This document shows, piece by piece, positions 14,607 through 21,152 of a DNA stretch of 21,152 nucleotides (positions within the stretch are counted from its first letter, which is position 1; the number at the start of each line of letters is the position of its first letter). A model generated the notes under the pieces. That model made no database searches, was not told the origin of the DNA, and worked only from the letters and a program-made list of their open reading frames with translations. Position numbers and translations under genes: made by a program. Source of the DNA: JABMNX01 sp964625905. Its GTDB lineage: Bacteria > Patescibacteriota > Minisyncoccia > Phycocordibacterales > JABMNX01. The stretch spans positions 1 through 21,152 of the forward strand of contig CAZVBS010000010.1 of assembly GCA_964625905.1 (NCBI GenBank), given 5' to 3'.

Positions 14607-15671
14607 ATGGTAGTCATAGATATAGTTAAAGTCATAGTTCCAGCAGCGCTGGCTTTTTTTATTGGTATTGCTATAACCCCGATTATTACTCATTATCTGT
14701 ATAAATATAAAGTGTGGCAAAAAGTGGGTGGAAAGATGGCTTTAGACGGTACGAAAGCAGTGGAGTTTACTAAACTCCATGGAGAGGCTGACTTAAAGAC
14801 TCCGCGTATGGGTGGCATTGTTATATGGGGGAGTGTTCTTATTACCACACTTCTTTTTTGGATATTAGGCACATTAAACAACGACACTTTTAATAAATTG
14901 GATTTCTTGAGCCGTAACCAAACGTGGATTCCTTTTTTCACACTTCTTGTAGGTGCTTTTGTTGGATTCATAAATGATGTACTAGACGTAACGTCGGTTT
15001 CAGGACCACGTGGAATTTCATTAAAAATACGTTTAGCAATCGTTGGGGGGGTTTCTTTGTTTATTGGATGGTGGTTTTTTGAAAAACTAGATATTGTAAG
15101 CATTGCTGTTCCGTTTAACGGAGACCTCTTTATTGGTTGGCTTATTATCCCACTCTTTATGCTTATTTCTTTAGCAATCTATGCCAGTGGAGTTATTGAT
15201 GGAATAGATGGACTCTCTGGAGGAGTATTTGCTTCAATATTTGCAGCATACGCCGGCATTGCATTCTACCAGCAACAAATTGATCTTGCTGCATTTTCGG
15301 CAACGATTGTTGGAGGTATTCTCGCGTTCTTATGGTTTAACATTCCTCCTGCACGGTTCTATATGACCGAAACAGGAACCATGGGGCTGACAATGACTAT
15401 TGCGGTTCTGGCTTTTATGACTGATACGCTCGGAGGTGGGGAAGGGATAGCAGTACTTCCCATAATTGCAATACTTTTGGTTATTACTGTACTTTCAAAT
15501 ATTATTCAAGTTCTCTCAAAAAAATATCGTGGTAAAAAAGTATTCCTAGTTGCGCCTATTCATCACCACTTTGAAGCAATAGGATGGCCGAGTTACAAGG
15601 TAACTATGCGATATTGGGTAGTAAGTATAGTATTCGCATTTATAGGAATTGTCATTGCATTAATAGGGTAG
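14607..15671 (+). CDS. mraY: Phospho-N-acetylmuramoyl-pentapeptide transferase
   Basis: MraY transfers phospho-MurNAc-pentapeptide from UDP to undecaprenyl phosphate, making lipid I on the inner face of the membrane. The 354-residue protein is a typical polytopic family member with about ten hydrophobic segments. Diagnostic motifs are KTPRMGG (64-70), NDVLDV (123-128), 'GVIDGIDGLSGG' in the middle with the catalytic aspartate, 'FYMTETGTMGLTM' (a variant of the usual GD-rich loop), and 'APIHHHFEAIGW' near the C-terminus. The HHH motif separates MraY from the related WecA enzymes. It is the first gene of the wall cluster and has its own promoter and terminator. murD would normally follow but is absent. 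Confidence 0.95.
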   Translation: MVVIDIVKVIVPAALAFFIGIAITPIITHYLYKYKVWQKVGGKMALDGTKAVEFTKLHGEADLKTPRMGGIVIWGSVLITTLLFWILGTLNNDTFNKLDFLSRNQTWIPFFTLLVGAFVGFINDVLDVTSVSGPRGISLKIRLAIVGGVSLFIGWWFFEKLDIVSIAVPFNGDLFIGWLIIPLFMLISLAIYASGVIDGIDGLSGGVFASIFAAYAGIAFYQQQIDLAAFSATIVGGILAFLWFNIPPARFYMTETGTMGLTMTIAVLAFMTDTLGGGEGIAVLPIIAILLVITVLSNIIQVLSKKYRGKKVFLVAPIHHHFEAIGWPSYKVTMRYWVVSIVFAFIGIVIALIG

Positions 15672-15690
15672 TGAGCAAAAAATTATAATA

Positions 15691-15727
15691 AAATAAACGC
15701 CAAGAGCACCCTTGGTGTTTATTTTAA
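15691..15727 (+). terminator. Rho-independent terminator after mraY
   Basis: AAATAAACGCCAAG (15691-15704) pairs with CTTGGTGTTTATTT (15711-15724) over 14 positions with one G-T pair and a 6-base loop, followed by more T. It lies 20 bases after the mraY stop, so mraY would be a single-gene transcript and ftsW would need its own promoter. Confidence 0.75.
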
Positions 15728-15732
15728 TGATA

Positions 15733-15774
15733 ATTGTTCGAAGCTTAGCTTCGAACATCGAACATTCGAACAAT
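15733..15774. repeat. Nested TTCGAA palindromes between mraY and ftsW
   Basis: GTTCGAAGCT / AGCTTCGAAC (15736-15756) form a perfect palindrome around one T. The outer arms ATTGTTCGAA (15733-15742) and TTCGAACAAT (15765-15774) can pair instead, giving two mutually exclusive folds. TTCGAA occurs three times in 42 bases. It may be an operator, a processed RNA structure or a short mobile palindrome. Confidence 0.65.
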
Positions 15775-15779
15775 ATTTG

Positions 15780-15829
15780 ATTTTAGTTCTCAACTGGAAG
15801 CTGTAAGCTAAAAACTGTAAACTATAAGG
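15780..15829. repeat. Degenerate short-unit spacer before ftsW
   Basis: From about 15797 the spacer reads as loose iterations of a CTGTAA / CTATAA unit ('AAGCTGTAAGCT', 'AAACTGTAAACTATAAGG') up to the ftsW ATG at 15830. AAGG lies next to the start. The last TATAAG could be a -10 box, but it is too close to the ATG to be convincing. Confidence 0.35.
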
Positions 15830-16921
15830 ATGAAACCTATCGATCGTACTCTTCTTATAATAACTGGGACACTTGTTGTGTTTGGTTTTTTTATTTTTAC
15901 ATCAGCATCACTTGGGCTTTTAGCTAGAGATGGGGCGCGCTTTTCATCAGTTGCGTTTAGTCAGATTTTCTTTGGAATGTTCCTTGGTACGATCTTTCTT
16001 TTCATTATGTCGAAGATTAAATATCGGCTATGGAAACCTATTTCTCTATATATATTCATACTTTCTATACTAGGTACATTACTTGTGTTTATACCCAGTC
16101 TTGGTTTTGAAGTAAATGGAGCTCGTAGATGGGTTTATTTATTTGGTTTTTCATTTCAACCAGCAGAGTTCTTAAAACTGGGTTTTGTTTTGTATCTGGC
16201 AACATACCTCTCCTCTATACGATACAAAATAACAGAATTCAAACACGGACTAATACCTTTTGCATTAATAATGGGTATACCAAGCATAATACTATTACTT
16301 CAACCAGACACTGGCACAGTACTAGTACTAGCTTCAGCTGGTATAGCTATGTATATAACAGCAGGTGCCAAAGTTCGTGATTTGTTTATTCTTCTTTTGG
16401 TTGCAATACTAGCTTTTTCTGTTCTTGTATATCAACGACCATATCTTAAAGATCGCCTTGAGACCTATATACGTCCAGGAATGAACTTACAAGAGTCTGG
16501 GTATCAACTAAATCAATCACTTATCGCAATAGGTTCTGGTGGTGTACTAGGTAGAGGCTTCGGACAAAGTGTACAAAAGTTTAATTATCTACCAGAACCA
16601 ATAGGGGATTCTATCTTTGCTGTTGCTGCAGAAGAATTTGGTTTTATTGGTGCGCTCATTCTTATACTTTTGTTCTTATTTTTTTCTTTTAGGGGACTCA
16701 AAATTGCAACTAAAGCACCTGATTATTTCGGTGGACTGCTTATAGTTGGAATTGTTATACTTATTACATCCCAGTCATTTATAAACATCGGCTCAATGCT
16801 TGGCGTTTTTCCGCTTACTGGATTACCATTACTTTTTATTAGTCATGGTGGCACAGCTATGTTATTTGCACTAGGTAGTGTTGGTATTATTTTAAACATT
16901 TCTAAATATAGAAAAACATAA
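15830..16921 (+). CDS. ftsW: Lipid II polymerase FtsW (SEDS family)
   Basis: SEDS proteins polymerise glycan strands from lipid II; FtsW does this at the division site with a class B PBP. The 363-residue protein has about ten TM segments. Family motifs are 'GARRWVYLFGFSFQPAEFLKLG', 'LLQPDTGTVLVLASAGIAM' and 'QSLIAIGSGGVLGRGFGQS'. The segment 'LPEPIGDSIFAVAAEEFGFIG' holds the essential acidic residue, and 'LPLLFISHGGTAML' follows near the C-terminus. The EPIGDSIFAV form and the position between mraY and murG favour FtsW over RodA. Hydrophilic extensions are absent. murG follows 7 bases downstream, so the two are co-transcribed. Confidence 0.92.
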   Translation: MKPIDRTLLIITGTLVVFGFFIFTSASLGLLARDGARFSSVAFSQIFFGMFLGTIFLFIMSKIKYRLWKPISLYIFILSILGTLLVFIPSLGFEVNGARRWVYLFGFSFQPAEFLKLGFVLYLATYLSSIRYKITEFKHGLIPFALIMGIPSIILLLQPDTGTVLVLASAGIAMYITAGAKVRDLFILLLVAILAFSVLVYQRPYLKDRLETYIRPGMNLQESGYQLNQSLIAIGSGGVLGRGFGQSVQKFNYLPEPIGDSIFAVAAEEFGFIGALILILLFLFFSFRGLKIATKAPDYFGGLLIVGIVILITSQSFINIGSMLGVFPLTGLPLLFISHGGTAMLFALGSVGIILNISKYRKT

Positions 16922-16928
16922 GTTCAAT

Positions 16929-18059
16929 ATGAAAATAGTTTTAACAGGATCAGGTAGTGGGGGACACTTTTATCCACTTATTGCAGTAGCTCAAGAAATA
17001 AAAGATACTGCAGCGGAGAAAAAATTGATTCAACCTAAGTTATATTATTTTGGCCCAAAACCGTTTGAAGAACGAGCTTTATTTGAGCTTGATATAGAAC
17101 ATTACTACAGTAGCGCAGGTAAGCTTCGTAACTATCCATCAATATGGAATTACATAGATATGGTGAAAACCGTATTTGGTGCATTCCTTGCACTAATTAA
17201 ACTTTACTTTATATATCCAGATGTAGTATTTAGCAAAGGAGGCTATGCAAGCTTTCCAACTGTTTTAGCTGCACGGATACTAAAAATACCTGTTGTTATG
17301 CATGAATCAGATTCAATAATGGGTAGAACAAACGCATGGACTGCAAAATTTGCAAAAAGTGTAGCTATTTCGTATCCAGAACTTGCAGAAACATTACCAC
17401 ACAACAGAGTTGCACATACAGGGAATCCAATTCGTAAAGAACTATTCAAGCCAGAAAAAGAAGGTGCTTTTGAATATTTAAACTTAGAACCAGATGTACC
17501 AGTGATTCTAGTACTTGGGGGATCTCAAGGCGCACAAATTATAAATAATACAATTGTAGATGCTCTTGCTGAACTATTACCAAATTTCCAAGTAATCCAT
17601 CAAGTTGGTGAAAAAAATATAAAAGAAATAAAAGGTAGGGTTGATGTAATAATGTCAGACCATCCAAACAAATCTAGGTATCATCCATTTGGTCTTTTAA
17701 ATGCACTTGCTCTTCGCATGACATATGGTGCAGCTAACTTAGTTGTAACAAGAGCTGGGTCTGGAAGTATATTCGAAACTGCCGCAGCTGGAATACCAAG
17801 TATAATAATTCCAATTCCAAGAAATGTTTCCAGAGATCAAAGCTCTAATGCATTTACTTATGCGAGGTCAGGTGCAGCTATTGTAATAGAACAAAATAAT
17901 CTAACACCCCACTTGTTAAATACTGAAATAAGTCGACTGATTAATAATCCTGAAGAGATGAAACGTATGTCAGAAAGTGCAAAAACTTTTTCTCGTCCAG
18001 ACGCTGCGCACACAATAGCAGAAGAATTAATTAATATAGGTATCGAGCATGAATCATAA
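16929..18059 (+). CDS. murG: UDP-GlcNAc:lipid I N-acetylglucosaminyltransferase
   Basis: MurG adds GlcNAc to lipid I to give lipid II on the cytoplasmic membrane face. The 376-residue GT-B protein has the N-terminal glycine-rich loop GSGSGGHFYP (7-16) with catalytic H13. Next come 'VVFSKGGYASFP' and HESDSIMGRTN, the MurG form of HEQN. The second domain has 'VLGGSQGAQIINN' and the UDP-GlcNAc site 'VVTRAGSGSIFETAAAGIPSIIIPIP'. The length is slightly above the E. coli enzyme. It begins 7 bases after ftsW and gltX follows 21 bases downstream. Confidence 0.95.
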   Translation: MKIVLTGSGSGGHFYPLIAVAQEIKDTAAEKKLIQPKLYYFGPKPFEERALFELDIEHYYSSAGKLRNYPSIWNYIDMVKTVFGAFLALIKLYFIYPDVVFSKGGYASFPTVLAARILKIPVVMHESDSIMGRTNAWTAKFAKSVAISYPELAETLPHNRVAHTGNPIRKELFKPEKEGAFEYLNLEPDVPVILVLGGSQGAQIINNTIVDALAELLPNFQVIHQVGEKNIKEIKGRVDVIMSDHPNKSRYHPFGLLNALALRMTYGAANLVVTRAGSGSIFETAAAGIPSIIIPIPRNVSRDQSSNAFTYARSGAAIVIEQNNLTPHLLNTEISRLINNPEEMKRMSESAKTFSRPDAAHTIAEELINIGIEHES

Positions 18060-18080
18060 AAGGATTAATAAATAATAATT

Positions 18081-19448
18081 ATGAACTTTAACTTCTTAAA
18101 AAAACTTATATCAATAAATAAAGTCGTCACACGAATAGCGCCTAGTCCAACTGGTGTTCTTCATATAGGTACAACTAGAACAGCTTTGTATAATTACCTA
18201 TATGCTAAAGCGCATGGTGGTAAATTTATACTTCGTATTGAAGACACTGACAAAGAACGTAGTAATGTAGAGTTCGAAAAAGATATACTAGAAGGTCTCT
18301 CTTGGTTAGGTATAGATTATGATGAGCTGTATCGACAGTCAGAAAGAGTAGGTGTATACACTAAATATTTAACTCAATTAGTAGATTCTGGAAAAGCTTT
18401 TATATCAAAGGAAGCAAGTAAGAAAGACCCTAATGTTCAAGTGGAAGTTGTACGTCTAAAGAACAATGGTGAATCAATAACATTTAAAGATGAAATACGT
18501 GATGAAATAACTTTTAATACAACAGATCTTGGAGACTTTGTTATAGCGCGTTCAATGACAGAGCCTCTATATCACTTGGCTGTGGTAGTGGACGATTATG
18601 AGATGGGAGTAACGCATGTAATTCGTGGCGAAGACCACATATCAAATACACCACGACAGATACTAATACAGCGTGCTTTAGGTATAAAGGAGCCTATATA
18701 TGCCCATATTCCGCTTATTTTAAACCCAGATCGTTCTAAAATGTCTAAACGCAAAGGAAGTACATCAATCACTGAATATCGCGTAAATGGCTATATAAAA
18801 GGGGCATTGATAAATTATCTAGCATTCCTAGGATGGAACCCTGGTACTGAAAAAGAGTTCTATACCTTACCTGAACTTATAAAAGATTTTTCTTTTAAAC
18901 AGGTTCAAAGGGGTGGGGCAATGTTTGACATAAATAAACTAAATTGGTTCAACAAAGAACATATAAAAACACTACCAAAAGAACAGATAATCAAATTATT
19001 TGAAAATGTATTACCTGAAAGTATTAAAAGTCTACCTCAATATTCAACAGAGCGGTTAGAAAAAGTAACTGAAGAAATACTAGAGAGAATAAACACATTT
19101 AAAGAACTTGCTGATTTATCTACAACAGGGGAGTTTGATTATTTTTTCTCATCACCTAAAATAACAACAAAACTTTCTTGGAAAGAAGACTCTAATGAAG
19201 TAACAAAAAAATATCTAGAAGAGATAATAGCAAAACTAGATGTTCTTTCAGAACATGAATTCACACAGAAATCAGTTAAAGACTCAATCTGGGATTACAC
19301 AAATGAAGTTGGGAGAGGTTCTGTTTTATGGCCAATGAGAGTAGCACTATCAGGAAAAGACAAATCACCAGATCCATTTGTACTTTCTTCTATATTTGGT
19401 AAAGAAGAAAGTATTAAACGACTAAAAAATGCGAAAGATACACTTTAA
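18081..19448 (+). CDS. gltX: Glutamyl-tRNA synthetase
   Basis: This class I synthetase of 455 residues attaches Glu to tRNA-Glu and, in bacteria without GlnRS, also to tRNA-Gln for later amidation. The catalytic domain starts 'VVTRIAPSPTGVLHIG' with HIG at 28-30 and continues 'FILRIEDTDKERS'. 'VIRGEDHISNTPRQ' (180-192) and the KMSKS loop KMSKRKGS (220-227) are typical. The C-terminal helical anticodon domain ends with 'PMRVALSGKDKSPDPF'. The N-terminus is about 13 residues longer than usual; no start codon fits better. The gene is co-oriented with murG and overlaps the following M23 gene by 20 bases. Confidence 0.95.
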   Translation: MNFNFLKKLISINKVVTRIAPSPTGVLHIGTTRTALYNYLYAKAHGGKFILRIEDTDKERSNVEFEKDILEGLSWLGIDYDELYRQSERVGVYTKYLTQLVDSGKAFISKEASKKDPNVQVEVVRLKNNGESITFKDEIRDEITFNTTDLGDFVIARSMTEPLYHLAVVVDDYEMGVTHVIRGEDHISNTPRQILIQRALGIKEPIYAHIPLILNPDRSKMSKRKGSTSITEYRVNGYIKGALINYLAFLGWNPGTEKEFYTLPELIKDFSFKQVQRGGAMFDINKLNWFNKEHIKTLPKEQIIKLFENVLPESIKSLPQYSTERLEKVTEEILERINTFKELADLSTTGEFDYFFSSPKITTKLSWKEDSNEVTKKYLEEIIAKLDVLSEHEFTQKSVKDSIWDYTNEVGRGSVLWPMRVALSGKDKSPDPFVLSSIFGKEESIKRLKNAKDTL

Positions 19449-20805
19449 TCAAATAAAAATATCTATATACTTTATTGCAATTTTAATAAGTATATTGGTA
19501 TTATTCAGTTCTTTATTTATTGGATCTATAATATCTAAAGTAGAGGCTGCTAGTATTGATGAACTTAAAAAAGAAATCTTAGATTTTAATGCAAAGATAG
19601 CTAAACTTGAAGCAGAAATAACTAAGTACGAATCTGAATTAAATGTTATAGGTGGTAATAAAAAAACTCTTGAAAATGCTGTCAATGAACTATCGATATC
19701 TAAAAGAAAATTACAAACTAGTATAAAGCTCACTCAAAACCAGATATTTTCAACCACTTTACAAATACAAGAACTAGCTGAAAATATAATTACTAAAGGA
19801 GATCGTATAGAAAATGATACAGAAGCAGTAGCCTTAGCAATCAGACGAATGAATGAGCTAGAATCACAATCTATGATTGAAGTGATTCTTGGTTATGATA
19901 ATCTTGATGAATTTTGGAATAATCTAGAAACACTACAAAAATTCCAGACAACAGTACGTGACGAATTAAAAACATTGAAACAACTTAAGAGTGAACTAGA
20001 AAGTACAAAGAAATCTTCGGAAATAAAGAAAGGTGATTTAACTAATTATAAAACACAACTTTCTGGACAGAAAAATGTATTAGAAGGAAACTTGTCAAAG
20101 AAGAATGTACTCCTTGATGAAACAGTAGAAAAAGAATCTGAATATCAAGAACTATTAAATACACGCTTAGCTGCTCGAGAGCAATTTGAGAATGAAATGC
20201 TAGAACTAGAATCACAGCTACGTATTGCTATCGATTCAGGCAGTATACCTCCTTTTGGTTCTGGTATTTTACGTTGGCCGTTTAGCTCAGAACAAATGAA
20301 AAGATGTTTATCATATGACAAATCACTTGGTAATATAAATTGTATTACACAGTATTTTGGTAATACGCCATTTTCTACAAAAAACCCTCAGGTATACAGT
20401 GGACGTGGGCATAACGGAACAGATTTTCGTGCTTCAATAGGAACTAAAATACAGTCAGCACTTTCTGGTACAATTGTTGAAACAGGGAACACGGACTTAC
20501 AAAAAGGCTGTTATTCGTATGGAAAATGGATACTCGTAAAGCATAAAAATGGACTATCGACTCTTTACGCACATCTCTCTTATGTCTCAGTTAAAGCTGG
20601 TCAAGAAGTGTTGACTGGGGACATTATAGGATTTAGTGGTAATACTGGATATTCAACAGGTCCACATTTACATTTTACCGTGTATGCATCGGAGGGAGTA
20701 AAAGTTGTACGTCTTGGAGATGTAAAGAAAATAACTAATTGTGGAAATGTACGTATTCCTATTGCTCCACTAGATGCATATCTAAACCCTCTTTCGTACC
20801 TATAA
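19429..20805 (+). CDS. Exported coiled-coil M23 peptidoglycan peptidase (EnvC-like)
   Basis: This 458-residue protein has a basic N-terminus and a hydrophobic segment (10-35) with a likely signal peptidase site at VEAAS (38-42), so it is exported. Residues 42-265 are a long coiled coil of the EnvC/PcsB type. The C-terminal M23 domain (about 320-420) carries all zinc-site residues: H328 and D332 in GHNGTDF, H382 in YAHLS, and H413 and H415 in PHLHF. All are present, so the enzyme itself is probably active, unlike EnvC, which only activates amidases. The start overlaps the gltX end by 20 bases, indicating translational coupling. A role in splitting septal wall fits the neighbouring ftsW and murG. 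Confidence 0.92.
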   Translation: MRKIHFNQIKISIYFIAILISILVLFSSLFIGSIISKVEAASIDELKKEILDFNAKIAKLEAEITKYESELNVIGGNKKTLENAVNELSISKRKLQTSIKLTQNQIFSTTLQIQELAENIITKGDRIENDTEAVALAIRRMNELESQSMIEVILGYDNLDEFWNNLETLQKFQTTVRDELKTLKQLKSELESTKKSSEIKKGDLTNYKTQLSGQKNVLEGNLSKKNVLLDETVEKESEYQELLNTRLAAREQFENEMLELESQLRIAIDSGSIPPFGSGILRWPFSSEQMKRCLSYDKSLGNINCITQYFGNTPFSTKNPQVYSGRGHNGTDFRASIGTKIQSALSGTIVETGNTDLQKGCYSYGKWILVKHKNGLSTLYAHLSYVSVKAGQEVLTGDIIGFSGNTGYSTGPHLHFTVYASEGVKVVRLGDVKKITNCGNVRIPIAPLDAYLNPLSYL

Positions 20806-20830
20806 AAATTAGTATGTATAAAACAAAAAA

Positions 20831-20854
20831 GGTCGATAGCGTATTCTATCGACC
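20831..20854 (-). terminator. Strong terminator of the minus-strand small-protein gene
   Basis: GGTCGATAG (20831-20839) pairs perfectly with CTATCGACC (20846-20854). Read on the minus strand the stem is followed by TTTTTTGTTTT (the A-run at 20820-20830). On the + strand no T-run follows, so the orientation is clear, although the hairpin could also stop the M23 transcript weakly. Confidence 0.85.
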
Positions 20855-20861
20855 AGACCTC

Positions 20862-21014
20862 TCATTGCTCAAATCCTTGAATAGCGACGATGTAATACAT
20901 CGCTATTAAAAACACTGGAAACAGTGCGAAAAAAGTTAGAATTGCCATATTTTTCAGAAAAATTGGCCGTTCTGATTTCTTAGCCTCGTTTAGTTTTTCA
21001 GCTAGTGTAGGCAT
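20862..21014 (-). CDS. 50-residue single-membrane-span protein, unknown function
   Basis: This short gene encodes a charged N-terminus (MPTLAEKLNEAKKSERP, 1-17), one hydrophobic span (about 22-45, 'MAILTFFALFPVFLIAMYYI') and a short tail FEQ. It has a complete expression unit: a TTGACA-17-TATTAT promoter upstream, AAGGA 10 bases before the ATG, and a strong terminator 7 bases after the TGA stop. The gene is therefore real and probably well expressed. The N-terminus should face the cytoplasm by its charge. I do not recognise the family. It is on the opposite strand from all genes around it and has no obvious partner. Confidence 0.75.
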   Translation of the reverse strand: MPTLAEKLNEAKKSERPIFLKNMAILTFFALFPVFLIAMYYIVAIQGFEQ

Positions 21015-21035
21015 TTTCACAATTCCTTGGTTTTT

Positions 21036-21054
21036 GTAAAGGACGTTCCTTTAC
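21036..21054 (-). promoter_or_regulatory. 5' leader hairpin of the small-protein mRNA
   Basis: GTAAAGGA and TCCTTTAC form a perfect 8-bp stem around a 3-base loop, starting about 5 bases after the predicted transcription start (about 21059 on the minus strand) and ending before the ribosome-binding site. Such 5'-terminal stems can protect mRNA from decay; it resembles in placement the hairpin before the precursor peptide gene. Confidence 0.55.
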
Positions 21055-21065
21055 GTTCTGTATTA

Positions 21066-21094
21066 ATAATAGCATATTATAGACTATTTGTCAA
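21066..21094 (-). promoter_or_regulatory. Near-consensus sigma-70 promoter on the minus strand
   Basis: On the minus strand TTGACA (21094-21089) is followed after exactly 17 bases by TATTAT (21071-21066). It is the best promoter match in the window and drives the 50-residue protein gene. Beyond it, 21095-21152 holds nothing I can assign. Confidence 0.8.
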
Positions 21095-21152
21095 GTACCC
21101 GTAATGGTTCAATACCTATGCAACACCTTAAAGGTTAAAATCAAAGCATATG

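Noticed and set aside
14693..15103. 136-codon minus-strand ORF inside mraY
   Set aside because: It is antisense to conserved MraY motifs and has no independent start signals.
1..21152. CRISPR arrays, tRNA or rRNA genes, insertion sequences, UGA recoding
   Set aside because: No regular spaced repeats, cloverleaf-like sequences or transposase motifs were seen in the spacers. TGA appears as a normal stop (for example at 20862-20864) and Trp is encoded by TGG in the conserved genes.

Overview
The window is AT-rich and densely packed, with almost all genes on the + strand. It reads as a chromosomal piece of a Candidate Phyla Radiation bacterium (Patescibacteria, probably Parcubacteria). The case rests on short spacers, small core enzymes, an archaeal-type aspartyl-tRNA synthetase, a bare mraY-ftsW-murG wall cluster with no murD, several starts lacking a Shine-Dalgarno sequence, and many CPR-like lineage variants. 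UGA acts as a stop. The placement below phylum is an inference.

Layout. (1) 2-3426: the end of a PlsC-type acyltransferase, a class I methyltransferase, a LuxI/FeeM/OlsB-like acyltransferase and a multi-TM sensor histidine kinase. The last three are packed end to end and may form a small acyl-lipid or acyl-signal module. (2) 3446-11134: a housekeeping run of tyrS, trpS, aspS, a leucyl aminopeptidase, scpA, scpB and a D-Ala-D-Ala carboxypeptidase. Palindromic elements lie in frame inside the aminopeptidase and scpB genes. (3) 11154-14566: an accessory island that looks like a compact RiPP (azoline-modified peptide) locus. It holds a 37-residue Cys/Gly-rich precursor peptide with its own strong promoter, leader hairpins, perfect ribosome-binding site and terminator. 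Around it are a convergent DUF2268-like HExxH peptidase, a YcaO enzyme with a putative N-terminal peptide-recognition domain, and a second HExxH protein. (4) 14569-20805: a wall-synthesis run of mraY, ftsW, murG, gltX and a coiled-coil M23 peptidase. The usual murD position is a 158-base spacer full of palindromes. (5) 20831-21094: a lone minus-strand gene for a 50-residue single-TM protein, with a near-consensus promoter, a 5' hairpin and a strong terminator.

How it fits together. The flanks are core translation, chromosome-segregation and peptidoglycan genes. The island sits between the carboxypeptidase and mraY. In the proposed pathway the short peptide is bound by the N-terminal domain of the YcaO protein, which would cyclise one or more of its three cysteines using ATP. 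One of the HExxH proteins is a candidate for leader removal. No E1-like partner, flavin dehydrogenase, exporter or immunity gene is visible, so the system is either minimal or completed elsewhere in the genome. This RiPP-like locus is the most interesting content of the window.
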